The notes beneath the pieces were generated by a model, which was given only the letters and a program-made list of their open reading frames with translations, made no database searches and was not told where the DNA came from. A program made the translations under genes and the position numbers. A DNA stretch of 64,000 nt from positions 310,001 through 374,000 of the forward strand of contig NZ_QJKM01000003.1 in NCBI RefSeq assembly GCF_003425685.1. Direction: 5' to 3'. Positions 51,403 to 62,425 of this stretch are shown here, piece by piece; positions within the stretch are counted from its first letter, which is position 1; each line of letters opens with the position of its first letter. Source of the stretch: Rhizobium terrae. Its GTDB lineage: Bacteria; Pseudomonadota; Alphaproteobacteria; Rhizobiales; Rhizobiaceae.

Positions 51403-52971
51403 TCAATTGTAGCCACGGACGGTGCGAAAGGCCGCTGCAAGATCGGCCCCTCCGTCGAAAACGCGGGCGGACGTGGCCTTGGCGAGCCCATCCAGCTGCG
51501 TCTTGTCGGCATCGCCGAAAGTGATTCCGAAGATCGGCACGCGCGGCTTGGCCGCGTTCCAGCGATTGAGGAAAAACAGGCTGTTATCATCCGACCGGCC
51601 GTCGGTCATGATGACGATCGCCGGCAGATAGTTCGCAACATCGGGCATACGCGCAATCTGCTGCATGGCGAGATCGGCGCATGCATACATGTTGGTTCCG
51701 CCACCGGGCTGCTCGTTGAGAACGGCATTCAGCAGGCCTTCCTGCTCCAGCGGATCGCCGCTCGCCTCCATCGGCCGGCGGGGCGCGCTGTTGAACGGGA
51801 TGACGACGATACGGTCGGCCGGCGACCATTGGACGAGCACGCGGCTCGCCTCGGCCGGCGTCAGCAGAAAGCGCATGGCATTCTTCAGCTGCGTCACACC
51901 ATCACCCGACATCGAGCCAGAAAAATCGAGGCAAAGCGCGGTCAGCGACGGTTTGCGCAGCGCCGCCTGGTAAAGCGTCAGCGCCTCGCGAATGACCTGC
52001 GGCTCCGGCATGCGGATCGCCGTGACCAGTTTCCCGGGATCGAAGTTCCAGAGCGGTTCGGGCGGCGCCGAAACATCGGCGAGCGGAATGCGGCGGCCGG
52101 TCGCGGCGATGCGCTTCTGGATATCCGGCGTGCGCAGATAAACGAGCAGATCGTTGAAGAAGGTCTGGACCTCCGCTCCCCGGCCATGATCGACGAAGCC
52201 GAGCGGTGAATCGGCAACGGCGACGCCATCGGCCGGATAGATCGCATAAAGCGGCTCCTGCTGAATGCCGGCGAGCTTGTCGTTGGTCTCCTTCAGCACC
52301 GCCTCGTAATTCCACATCGCGTCGTAGAGCGTGCCGCGCCTGGCCGAATCCACGTAGAGATCGGCGAGCCATCCGGAGGAGCCGGAGGATCGCTCGACGC
52401 CCGACAGCAGCGCCTTCACCGTCTTCTGGACATTCGCGTCCCCGAGGTCGCCGGGTTCGATGACCGGCTTGTTGCCGAGCGCGCTCGACAGCATGGCAAG
52501 ATAGGCACTGGCGCCGGAATTCGACTGCGTCGCCGAAGTCATCAGGAATTTCAGCGAGCCGGACTGCACCGCCGCCAGGATATCCTTCATGAACACCTGC
52601 TTGCCGATCCAGCCGAGTGCTTCCGCCTTCGACTTGCGGACACCGAGAACGACCGGCGTCTGGGCGATCGAGGTGAGCCCCTTCACGCGACGGCGGGTGT
52701 CGAACATGTCGACCCACACGCTGGAGGCCGGCCAGACGGCGTCCTCACCGACGCCGGCCTCGCTTTGCAGCGCCAGGCCGATATCCAGCGTTCCCTCATA
52801 TTTGAAGATGCAGGTGGCGTTCTTCTGCTTGCAGAATTCCTCGACGATCGGCTGAATGACGGTGTTCTCAGAGCCGGAAACGATCGAAAAATCCGGCCCC
52901 TTGCCGAAATTGCAGCCGGCAAGGGAAACGAGCGCCAGGAGGCCGAACGCGAAGGCGGCGGTTCTTTTCAT
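51403..52971 (-). CDS. Lipoprotein with solute-binding-like and VWA domains
   Basis: A 522-residue protein with a lipoprotein signal (lipobox LAGC, lipidated Cys at 20). Residues about 25-310 look like a periplasmic solute-binding domain (WPASS at 80-84, TQSNSG at 148-153). Residues about 340-520 form a von Willebrand A domain with a complete MIDAS: D349-x-S351-x-S353 (CLDFSGSMS), T427 (GGGTNMY) and D457 (IMTDGRSDD). It probably sits in the envelope and binds a divalent metal and a partner protein. Operon with telA (eight bases upstream) and xpaC-like. Function unknown. Confidence 0.85.
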   Translation of the reverse strand: MKRTAAFAFGLLALVSLAGCNFGKGPDFSIVSGSENTVIQPIVEEFCKQKNATCIFKYEGTLDIGLALQSEAGVGEDAVWPASSVWVDMFDTRRRVKGLTSIAQTPVVLGVRKSKAEALGWIGKQVFMKDILAAVQSGSLKFLMTSATQSNSGASAYLAMLSSALGNKPVIEPGDLGDANVQKTVKALLSGVERSSGSSGWLADLYVDSARRGTLYDAMWNYEAVLKETNDKLAGIQQEPLYAIYPADGVAVADSPLGFVDHGRGAEVQTFFNDLLVYLRTPDIQKRIAATGRRIPLADVSAPPEPLWNFDPGKLVTAIRMPEPQVIREALTLYQAALRKPSLTALCLDFSGSMSGDGVTQLKNAMRFLLTPAEASRVLVQWSPADRIVVIPFNSAPRRPMEASGDPLEQEGLLNAVLNEQPGGGTNMYACADLAMQQIARMPDVANYLPAIVIMTDGRSDDNSLFFLNRWNAAKPRVPIFGITFGDADKTQLDGLAKATSARVFDGGADLAAAFRTVRGYN

Positions 52972-52978
52972 CGGCGCA

Positions 52979-54058
52979 TCAGGCCTCTGTCATCGCCTTC
53001 TTGAGGTCGGTCGTCAGCTGCTCCATGCGCTTTTCGGCGTCGGCGCGCTTCTGGCGTCCCTCCTCCTGAACCCGGAGCACGCCGCTGATCGTATCGATCA
53101 GATCGCGGTTTGCCTGTTCCAGGGTATCGATGTCAACGATGCCGCGCTGCGACTGCTCCTCGATGGCGATCGCCTGGTCCTTCATCATCGCGGATGCCTG
53201 GCGGATCATCTCGTTGGTCGCGTCGGTGACGGTCTTCTGGAGTTCGAGCGCCGATTTCTGGCGATTGAGGCCGAGCAGGATGACCATCTTCTGCTTCCAG
53301 GCCGGCACGGTCAGCGCCGAGGTGGCCTGCAGGTTCTCGATCAGCGTCTCGTCGCCCGACTGGACGATGCGGATCTGCGGCAATTGCTGAATGCCGAGCT
53401 GGCGGGCCTGCTGCAGATAGAAGATGCGTTTTTCCAGCCGATCGAGCGCCTGCAAATTATCCTGATAGGTCTGCGCCTCGATGAGCCCCCCGCCGGCATT
53501 TGTCGCGGCCGCCTCGGCGGCTGTCTTCAGCTTCGGCAGTTCAGTGGCGCGGAAGTTTTCGGCGAATGCCTTGCCGGCCTGCACATAGGCGTCGAGCTTG
53601 ACGATCGACTGCTTGGTCTCGTCATGGAGGTCGTCGAGCAGCGCGATGTCGCGGCGGAGCGTGTCCTTGTGACGGTCGAGCTCGAGGCCGATGCGGTCGA
53701 TCTGGCCCGCGACGTCCTCGAACTCTTCCTTGAAGCGGGTCAGCCGCGCCTCGGCCGACTGGAACATACGGGTGAAGAAGCCGCCTTCCTTGATCGAGGC
53801 CGGATCGAGGTTCTTGGATTTCAGGATGATGTCGTTGAGCAGCCGGCCGACCTCGCCCATGTCCTTGTTGCGGACTTCGCGGAGGATGCGGTCGGCATAA
53901 TCGGTGACCGACTGCTGCGCGCGGTCCCCGAAGACGGCGACGGAGGAGCGGTCGCTCAGGTCGATATTGTCGGAGATGCGGGCGATTTCCGCCGGATCGG
54001 CGGAAACAACGGGAAGATTGGCATTGGAAGTGGTGGCAACTACGTCGGTGTCCGCCAT
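52979..54058 (-). CDS. telA: TelA-family toxic anion resistance protein
   Basis: A 359-residue cytoplasmic, almost entirely helical protein of the TelA/KlaA family, first linked to tellurite resistance and found in wider stress and phage-tolerance contexts. Long coiled-coil stretches (for example LLDDLHDETKQSIVKLDAYV and LTRFKEEFEDVAGQIDRIG) and the segment PAWKQKMVILLGLNRQKSAL are typical. It lacks membrane helices. The ATG at 54058 was chosen; in-frame sequence upstream is Arg/Ser-rich and unlike the family. It is the first gene of the four-gene operon, eight bases before the VWA lipoprotein gene. Confidence 0.88.
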   Translation of the reverse strand: MADTDVVATTSNANLPVVSADPAEIARISDNIDLSDRSSVAVFGDRAQQSVTDYADRILREVRNKDMGEVGRLLNDIILKSKNLDPASIKEGGFFTRMFQSAEARLTRFKEEFEDVAGQIDRIGLELDRHKDTLRRDIALLDDLHDETKQSIVKLDAYVQAGKAFAENFRATELPKLKTAAEAAATNAGGGLIEAQTYQDNLQALDRLEKRIFYLQQARQLGIQQLPQIRIVQSGDETLIENLQATSALTVPAWKQKMVILLGLNRQKSALELQKTVTDATNEMIRQASAMMKDQAIAIEEQSQRGIVDIDTLEQANRDLIDTISGVLRVQEEGRQKRADAEKRMEQLTTDLKKAMTEA

Positions 54059-54475
54059 GGTGTCATCCCTGCAGCGCTCTGTTTCACCGTCGGCCCTGTT
54101 AAACAAGACCGATGCGGCGGGAATGATCAGGGAGCCGTGTGGGTGACGGCCAGCCTGGCGGCTATTCTTCGCGGCCCCCGCAATGCCCGACGCGGCCACA
54201 CACTAAGGAATTGGGCATGACAGTTTCATGACAAGAAGGCGCAGATTCGGACCGTGCGATCTTTGGCGGGACGTCGTCCCTCAAGCCGGATCATCTGCCG
54301 CCATAAGGATCAGCAGAAGACGACGGAAATTCGCAGCACCGCGAAGCTGAAAAGCTGCGAGCTGAAGACCAGCACGAAGGTCTCTTACCGCTTTACCTTC
54401 CATTGATACGCCCCGACGCAAAATCGGCAGCGGCAATCTCCCACCCTTCTTTGCCGGCTCTTATTTTGCCGGCAC
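54059..54475. other. Intergenic region between telA and eipB
   Basis: 417 bp without a convincing gene. It should carry the telA promoter. An Arg-rich 40-codon frame beginning with the ATG near 54228 has no homology signal. The left part (54450-54495) is a 15-bp tandem repeat extending into the end of eipB. Confidence 0.5.
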
Positions 54476-54494
54476 TTACTTTGCCGGAACTGGG
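54450..54494. repeat. Three-copy 15-bp tandem repeat across the eipB stop
   Basis: On the plus strand TTTGCCGGCTCTTAT, TTTGCCGGCACTTAC and TTTGCCGGAACTGGG follow one another. The unit is in frame with eipB and includes its TAA stop, giving VPAK-stop twice and then EPAK. Confidence 0.8.
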
Positions 54495-55324
54495 CACGGA
54501 TCCTGCTGCTGTTTCAGCATTTCCAGTTTCACCAAGTTGCCGGAGAGCACGAAGTCGCCGTAATCCATGGTGAGATCCCGGGTGATGCCGTTCTCGTAGA
54601 GTTTAAACGACATGTTGTAGACCGGCGTCGGATCGCCGACCGCGCTCTCGTTGAAATAGGCGATGGTCACCGGCCAGAACGGCGTCTTCGAGAATTCTCC
54701 AGCCTTTTCGGCATCCGCGTCGTCCTTGCCCGGATCCTGCTGCTTGCCGATCACGGTGGTGGTCAAGAGCGCCTGATCGCCGTTCTCCGAACCGTCGAAG
54801 ACGCGCGCCTCGAAAAAATGCTTGCCCTGCTTGGCGTTCTCGATGACGTCGAGCATATGGCCGGTCGGGAAATCGCTCGCCGGCAGGTCGAGTTCGCGGC
54901 CGTCCGGCTGGGCGATCTCGACCTTGATGCCGTTCTCCGCCATCGCCGCATCGCCGCTCAGCTGCTTGTCGAGCTGCTCGTCGGTGAAGGATTTGGTCTC
55001 GAAATGGAACTGGCGGGCGGAGAGATCCTCGTAGGTGATGGTCTGCTGGTCGCTGAGACGTGTCTCCTCGCCCGTGTCGATCTTGGTCACCAGTCGGAAA
55101 CTGGTGGAAAAGCCGGTGCAGGCCGAGCCGGTGAATTCATAGACCATGCGGCCGACCATGCCCTCGATGCCGGACCGCTCCGATGCGTCCTTGAGCTTCA
55201 GGTCGTAAATGGCGCGGTGCGGCAGGAGCGCTCTCGCTCCGCTTTCGGTGTTCGCGTCGGCAGAGGTGGCGGCCGTGAGGCCCAGACCGCCGGCGAGGAT
55301 CGCCCCGAGGCTCTTGCGCAACAT
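54476..55324 (-). CDS. eipB: Periplasmic envelope protein EipB (DUF1849)
   Basis: A 282-residue precursor of the DUF1849 family, which includes EipB of Brucella, a periplasmic beta-spiral protein needed for envelope integrity. The signal peptide ends near residue 25 (SADA). Family features visible are LPHRAIYDLKL, GRMVYEFTGSACTGFS and a late Cys in DPCPVPAK; in the Brucella homologue two cysteines form a disulfide. The SD is CAGGAGAAT before the ATG at 55324. The C-terminal VPAK lies in a tandem repeat that also duplicates the stop codon. Confidence 0.9.
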   Translation of the reverse strand: MLRKSLGAILAGGLGLTAATSADANTESGARALLPHRAIYDLKLKDASERSGIEGMVGRMVYEFTGSACTGFSTSFRLVTKIDTGEETRLSDQQTITYEDLSARQFHFETKSFTDEQLDKQLSGDAAMAENGIKVEIAQPDGRELDLPASDFPTGHMLDVIENAKQGKHFFEARVFDGSENGDQALLTTTVIGKQQDPGKDDADAEKAGEFSKTPFWPVTIAYFNESAVGDPTPVYNMSFKLYENGITRDLTMDYGDFVLSGNLVKLEMLKQQQDPCPVPAK

Positions 55325-55432
55325 TCACATTCTCCTGTTGGACTCAGTCCGGGTGTTATAAGAACGCCATCTGACCAAGCTAAGGCCTTGATGCCGGATT
55401 TTTGAAGAATTTACAACAAACGGGAGTCGAAA

Positions 55433-55903
55433 ATGACCGAAGCCATCGATGGCCGCCTGAAGGAACTGGGAATCACGCTCCCCGTCGCCGCCGCGCCTGC
55501 AGCCAATTACCTGCCCTATGTGATCACCGGAAACCTGCTCTTCATCTCCGGCCAGTTGCCGAACGAGAACGGCAAGGTGGCGGTGACCGGTCTTGTCGGC
55601 GCCGACGTGGACGTCGCCACGGCAAGCCGTGCTGCCGAGCTCTGCGCCGTCAACATCCTCGCCCAGGCGAAAGCCGCTTTGGGCGGTGACCTCGGCAGGA
55701 TCAAGCGGATGGTCAAGCTTTCGAGCTTCGTCGCTTCCGCTCCGGGCTTCGCCGAGCAGCATATCGTCACCAACGGCGCGTCGAACCTGATCGCTAACAT
55801 TCTGGGCGAAGCCGGCAAGCACGCCCGCGCCGCCGTGGGCGTAGCGGCGCTGCCGCTCAACGCCGCCGTGGAAATCGAAGCCGTCATCGAGATCGAAGCA
55901 TGA
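55433..55903 (+). CDS. RidA-family (YjgF/YER057c/UK114) protein
   Basis: A 156-residue RidA-superfamily protein, similar to the longer YjgH-like subgroup, with NLLFISGQLP, VKLSSFVAS and the C-terminal [20 protein letters not shown]. RidA proper hydrolyses reactive enamines/imines from PLP enzymes; the critical arginine of the RidA subgroup is not evident (the corresponding region reads RAAVGVAALP), so the exact activity is open. GGGAG precedes the ATG. The stop overlaps the start of the next gene (ATGA). Confidence 0.88.
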   Translation: MTEAIDGRLKELGITLPVAAAPAANYLPYVITGNLLFISGQLPNENGKVAVTGLVGADVDVATASRAAELCAVNILAQAKAALGGDLGRIKRMVKLSSFVASAPGFAEQHIVTNGASNLIANILGEAGKHARAAVGVAALPLNAAVEIEAVIEIEA

Positions 55904-56631
55904 CCGGCGCATCCTGGATCAAGGACTTTCCGGTTGCCCATCGCGGCTATCACGACATGAACCATCAGGTCTGGGAAAACACGCTCTCGGCCTTCTCCCG
56001 CGCGGCCGAAGCGGGATTTGCGATCGAATGCGACGTGCAGCTTGCCGCCGACAGCGTGCCGGTCGTCTTCCACGACCATGACCTTGAACGGCTCTGCGGC
56101 ATCAAGGGCGACATCCGCGAGAAGACCTCCGCCGAACTCGGCCTGCTCGCAATCGGTGGCACGAAGGACAAGGTGCCGACCTTGAAGCAGATGCTCGACC
56201 TCGTCGCCGGCAAGGTGCCGCTCGTCATCGAGATCAAAGGCCGCAAGGGCGAAGGCGAGGACGACGGTTTTGCGGAAGCGGTGCTCGAAGTGCTCGAAGG
56301 TTATCAGGGCAAGGTGGCGCTGATGAGCTTCGACCACCACATCCTTCGCGACCTGAAAAGGGCCGGTGCGCCCTATCCGCTTGGCCTCACCGCGATGGGC
56401 GACAAGCCGGAGGAATTCTTCCGGCACGACGAAGCCATGCAGCTTGGCCTCGACTTCATCTCCTATCATTGGCCGCACCTGCCGAACACGTTCATCACCG
56501 CCCAGAGACAGGCCGGAATTCCGGTTATCACCTGGACCGTGAGGGATGCAAACGGGCGCGAACATACCTATAAATATGCCGAACAGATGACCTTCGAAGG
56601 TTTTGACCCGCGGGAGTCTCCCGCCGCATAA
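55900..56631 (+). CDS. Glycerophosphodiester phosphodiesterase
   Basis: A 243-residue cytoplasmic GDPD-family enzyme that releases glycerol 3-phosphate from deacylated phospholipids. Catalytic motifs: AHRGYHDMNHQVWENT near residue 10 (HR and EN), ECDVQLAADSVPVVFHDHDL (ExD and HD), and VPLVIEIKG (Glu). There is no signal peptide. It is coupled to the RidA-like gene upstream and is followed after 10 bp by the COG3146-type gene, so the three form an operon. Confidence 0.92.
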   Translation: MTGASWIKDFPVAHRGYHDMNHQVWENTLSAFSRAAEAGFAIECDVQLAADSVPVVFHDHDLERLCGIKGDIREKTSAELGLLAIGGTKDKVPTLKQMLDLVAGKVPLVIEIKGRKGEGEDDGFAEAVLEVLEGYQGKVALMSFDHHILRDLKRAGAPYPLGLTAMGDKPEEFFRHDEAMQLGLDFISYHWPHLPNTFITAQRQAGIPVITWTVRDANGREHTYKYAEQMTFEGFDPRESPAA

Positions 56632-56641
56632 GTCCGAGAGT

Positions 56642-57835
56642 ATGGCCGGCAATCTCACCATCCGTATCGAAAATTCGTTCTGCGCGATCAGCCGCGAAAG
56701 CTGGTCGCGCCTTTCCGGCGCCTCGAAATCCTCCTCCGGGACGCCCTACAATCCCTTCCTGTCGCACGCCTTTCTTTCGGCGCTGGAAGAATCCGGCTCC
56801 GCCACCGCCAAGAGCGGCTGGCACGGGCACCATCTCCTGCTGGAAAACGACGAAGGCGCGCTGATCGGCGCGGTACCCGGCTATCTGAAGAGCCACAGCC
56901 AGGGCGAATATGTCTTCGACCATGGCTGGGCCGACGCCTTCGAGCGTGCCGGAGGACGCTATTATCCGAAGCTGCAGTGCTCGGTGCCGTTCACGCCGGC
57001 GACCGGACCCCGGCTGCTCGTTTCCTCCGGTTACGACAAGGATTCGACGGAGCTGACACTTGCCGCCGGTCTCCAGGAAGTGACACGCCAGCTCGGCATC
57101 TCCTCCGCGCATGTGACCTTCGTGGCGGAAGACCAGCTCTCAGCCTTCGAGGAGGCGGATTACCTGCACCGCACCGACAAGCAGTTCCATTTCTTCAACG
57201 AGGGATACGAGAACCACGACGCGTTTCTGGAAACCCTCGCCTCCCGCAAGCGCAAGGCGCTGAAGAAGGAGCGGCGCGCGGCGGTCGAACACGGCATCAC
57301 CATTGACTGGCTGACCGGCAAGGACCTGACGGAAGACATGTGGGACCAGTTCTTCGCGTTCTACATGGATACCGGCGGCCGCAAGTGGGGCCGGCCATAT
57401 CTGACGCGGACATTCTATTCGCTGATCGGCGAGCGCATGCCGGACGACATCCTGCTGGTCATGGCCAAACGCAACGGCAAATACATCGCCGGCGCGATCA
57501 ACTTCATCGGCGGCGACGCGCTCTATGGCCGGCATTGGGGCTGCATCGAAGACCATCCCTTCCTTCATTTCGAGGTCTGCTATCACCAGGCGATCGATTT
57601 CGCCTTGGCCAGGGGGCTGAAACGGGTCGAGGCGGGTGCGCAGGGCGAACACAAGCTGGCGCGCGGTTATCTGCCTGTCACCACCCATTCGATGCACTAT
57701 ATCGCCCATCCGGGACTTCGCCGCGCCGTCGCCGGCTATCTTGAGCGGGAGCGGCAGGAGGTCGAATACATGAACGAATACCTGTCCGAGCACAGCCCGT
57801 TCCGCAAGGGCGAGCGGCAGCAGGAACAGGATTAG
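56642..57835 (+). CDS. COG3146-type acyltransferase-like protein (DUF482/FemAB-like)
   Basis: A 397-residue protein of the DUF482 family ('peptidogalycan biosynthesis' proteins), which has two GNAT-like domains related to FemAB transferases. Recognisable motifs are NPFLSHAFLSALEESG near residues 38-53, FHFFNEGYENHDAFLETLASRKRK in the middle and YGRHWGCIEDHPFLHFEVCY, followed by EAGAQGEHKLARGY. The substrate is not known. The ATG at 56642 was chosen since upstream in-frame codons overlap the preceding gene. Same operon as the GDPD gene. Confidence 0.85.
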   Translation: MAGNLTIRIENSFCAISRESWSRLSGASKSSSGTPYNPFLSHAFLSALEESGSATAKSGWHGHHLLLENDEGALIGAVPGYLKSHSQGEYVFDHGWADAFERAGGRYYPKLQCSVPFTPATGPRLLVSSGYDKDSTELTLAAGLQEVTRQLGISSAHVTFVAEDQLSAFEEADYLHRTDKQFHFFNEGYENHDAFLETLASRKRKALKKERRAAVEHGITIDWLTGKDLTEDMWDQFFAFYMDTGGRKWGRPYLTRTFYSLIGERMPDDILLVMAKRNGKYIAGAINFIGGDALYGRHWGCIEDHPFLHFEVCYHQAIDFALARGLKRVEAGAQGEHKLARGYLPVTTHSMHYIAHPGLRRAVAGYLERERQEVEYMNEYLSEHSPFRKGERQQEQD

Positions 57836-57878
57836 AGCGCCCCGTTTTCTATACGATCAGAACAAGGAGAGGACATCC

Positions 57879-58310
57879 ATGAGCGGCCAGGCCTACGACA
57901 GCAACAATATCTTCGGCAAAATCCTGCGCGGCGAGATCCCCTGCCACCGGGTTTACGAGGATGCCGATACGCTCGCCTTCATGGATGTCATGCCGCAGTC
58001 GCCCGGCCATCTTCTGGTCATTCCGAAAGCGCCGTCGCGCAATATCCTCGACGCCGATCCGACAGTGCTTTCAAAGCTGATGCCGGTCGTGCAGAAGCTC
58101 GCCAAGGCCGCCAGGGAGGCCTTCGAGGCGGACGGCATCACGGTCATCCAGTTCAACGAGCCGGCCTCCGGCCAGACAGTCTATCACCTGCATTTCCATG
58201 TGATTCCGCGTTACGAGGGCCTGGCCCTGAAGCCGCATTCCGGCCAGATGGAAGACCACGGCGTGCTTGCCGCCAATGCGGAAAAAATCATCGGCGAACT
58301 GGGAGCATAA
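57879..58310 (+). CDS. HIT-family nucleotide hydrolase/transferase
   Basis: A 143-residue histidine-triad protein with the HLHFHVIPRY active-site motif (HxHxHxx) near residue 106 and the N-terminal FGKILRGEIPCHRVYED of the HINT/Hit-like branch. It is likely to act on adenosine phosphoramidates. An AAGGAGAGGA SD precedes the ATG. It lies 43 bp after the COG3146-type gene, possibly in the same transcript, and is convergent with azlD. Confidence 0.93.
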   Translation: MSGQAYDSNNIFGKILRGEIPCHRVYEDADTLAFMDVMPQSPGHLLVIPKAPSRNILDADPTVLSKLMPVVQKLAKAAREAFEADGITVIQFNEPASGQTVYHLHFHVIPRYEGLALKPHSGQMEDHGVLAANAEKIIGELGA

Positions 58311-58336
58311 TCTCCCTATCCCTGCGCAATCACCGG

Positions 58337-58675
58337 CTAGAACCCGACCCACCACAAGCCGGCGACGAGGATCGCCATCGGAACGGCGACGCCGACCGCA
58401 ACCTTGCGGCCAGCGGCCAGGAAGACCGCGAAACCGATACCGGCCGCAGCCAGACGCAGCCACAGCGGTGAGCCGGAAAGCGTCCCGGTCGGGAAGACGA
58501 TCAGCTTTGCGGTGACGGCCATGACAAGCGCGGTCGCCACCGCCCTCACCCAATAGAGCGCCTCGGAATCCTCGTTCAGCCGGTTGCCGGCGACGACGCC
58601 GAGCCAGCGCCAGACATCGGTCGCGAGGAAACCGGCGACGGCGATGAAAATGAATGTCCGCCATTCCTCCATCAT
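58337..58675 (-). CDS. azlD: AzlD-type amino-acid export subunit
   Basis: A 112-residue membrane protein with several hydrophobic segments (TFIFIAVAGFLATDVWRWLG, VATALVMAVTAKLIVF, AAAGIGFAVFLAAG, VAVPMAILVAGLWWVGF), typical of AzlD, the small partner of AzlC. Together they form a branched-chain amino-acid (or azaleucine) exporter. Its ATG overlaps the azlC stop (ATGA). Confidence 0.85.
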   Translation of the reverse strand: MMEEWRTFIFIAVAGFLATDVWRWLGVVAGNRLNEDSEALYWVRAVATALVMAVTAKLIVFPTGTLSGSPLWLRLAAAGIGFAVFLAAGRKVAVGVAVPMAILVAGLWWVGF

Positions 58676-59433
58676 CGCGCAGCTCCAGCACCCGCGGGCT
58701 TTCTCTTCCGGCGGATACGATCGATCAGGTAGGCGATCGAACCGCCGCCGATGCCCGCGTAAAGCACGTCGAATTCCGGGGTAAGCAGCGTCAGTGAGGG
58801 GCCGAGCACCACGCCGGCCACGAAGGCGAACTTGACGACCGGCTGATGGGCGCTCGCCCAGATCGAGGCAATGAAATAGACCGGCGTCATGAAGAAGAGC
58901 ACGCCGGCCACGAAGGGCGGAAAGGTCGCAGCAAGCCCATAGAAGAGCGCCACGACCAGGGTTCCGGTAAGCGTCAGCGTCACGCCGAACCCGGCGAAAT
59001 AGATCGCCCGGTATTCGCGCGGTACGTTGCGCAGCGTGGTGATCGCAAACACCCAGGACGTGATGGCGATGAAATGCGACAGGATGAGCAGGAGCCAGAT
59101 CGGTGTCCGCTTGGTGCGCATTTCGGGGATGACCGAAGCGACCATCGGCGTCATTCGGATCGAGGACAGCGTCACGGCAAGAAAGCAGGCGGCGATATTG
59201 GCCCCACCTGCCATGGTGCCGATGAGGATCACCTGCGCCGGCAGCGCCCAGACCGCCAGCGACATGAAGACGGCTTCCGCCCGCGTCAGCCCGGACTCCA
59301 GTGCGAAGGCGCTGAATCCGACGATCGACGTAAGCAGGATGAGCGCCGGCAGCGACAGGAGATTGCGCATGCCCGTAAAGAGCCAGAACAAGGCCCCATG
59401 GCCACCATGGCGGTCGTCACTGTCTGGAGACAT
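58672..59433 (-). CDS. azlC: AzlC-type amino-acid export permease
   Basis: A 253-residue polytopic membrane protein of the AzlC family (LIV-E type exporters). Typical segments are ALPAQVILIGTMAGGANIAA and LSSIRMTPMVASVIPEM, with a basic C-terminus (RIRRKRKPAGAGAAR). The ATG at 59433 is preferred over an upstream start. It is the first gene of azlCD. The clpA terminator lies just upstream. Confidence 0.88.
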   Translation of the reverse strand: MSPDSDDRHGGHGALFWLFTGMRNLLSLPALILLTSIVGFSAFALESGLTRAEAVFMSLAVWALPAQVILIGTMAGGANIAACFLAVTLSSIRMTPMVASVIPEMRTKRTPIWLLLILSHFIAITSWVFAITTLRNVPREYRAIYFAGFGVTLTLTGTLVVALFYGLAATFPPFVAGVLFFMTPVYFIASIWASAHQPVVKFAFVAGVVLGPSLTLLTPEFDVLYAGIGGGSIAYLIDRIRRKRKPAGAGAAR

Positions 59434-59465
59434 TTCTATTCCGGCGGGTGAACAATAGAGGGTCA

Positions 59466-59499
59466 TAAAAACGACGATGCCGGGACAGGCCCGGCATCG
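59466..59499 (-). terminator. Rho-independent terminator of clpA
   Basis: A 10-bp perfect stem, CGATGCCGGG/CCCGGCATCG with a five-base loop (59475-59499), is followed in the clpA direction by GTCGTTTTTATG. It starts about 20 bp after the clpA stop. Confidence 0.8.
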
Positions 59500-59520
59500 C
59501 AGGTATGGGTTAGCAAAATT

Positions 59521-62055
<2,535 letters not shown>

Positions 62056-62065
62056 GTCGGGTTCC

Positions 62066-62425
62066 TCACTTCTTTTCCATGACACATTGCAGCGGATGCT
62101 GGTGCTGACGGGCGAAGTCCATGACCTGGGACACCTTGGTTTCCGCTACTTCATAGGTATATATTCCGCATTCCCCCACGCCGTGATTGTGGACGTGGAG
62201 CATGATACGCGTGGCCGCTTCCCTGTCCTTCTGAAAGAAACGCTCCAGAATATGGATGACGAACTCCATCGGCGTATAATCGTCATTCAGCAGGAGTACG
62301 CGATAAAGATTGGGCTTCTTGGTCTTAGGTTTCGTGCGGGTGATGACCGAGGTGCCGCGATTTGCGTTTTCTCCATCACCGCCCTTTTCATTTTGCATCA
62401 AGATCGGCCGTGCGATCATCTTCAT
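62066..62425 (-). CDS. clpS: ClpA adaptor ClpS
   Basis: Adaptor that delivers N-degron substrates to ClpA. The 119-residue protein has a disordered N-terminus (about 1-35) and the ClpS core with [20 protein letters not shown], the N-degron-binding residues in this segment, [19 protein letters not shown] and a short C-terminus. Start at the ATG at 62425; an in-frame ATG two codons later is also possible (GGGGA upstream). It precedes clpA in one operon. Confidence 0.95.
   Translation of the reverse strand: MKMIARPILMQNEKGGDGENANRGTSVITRTKPKTKKPNLYRVLLLNDDYTPMEFVIHILERFFQKDREAATRIMLHVHNHGVGECGIYTYEVAETKVSQVMDFARQHQHPLQCVMEKK

Noticed and set aside
54228..54350. Arg-rich 40-codon frame upstream of telA
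   Set aside because: No ribosome-binding site, no similarity, extreme composition.
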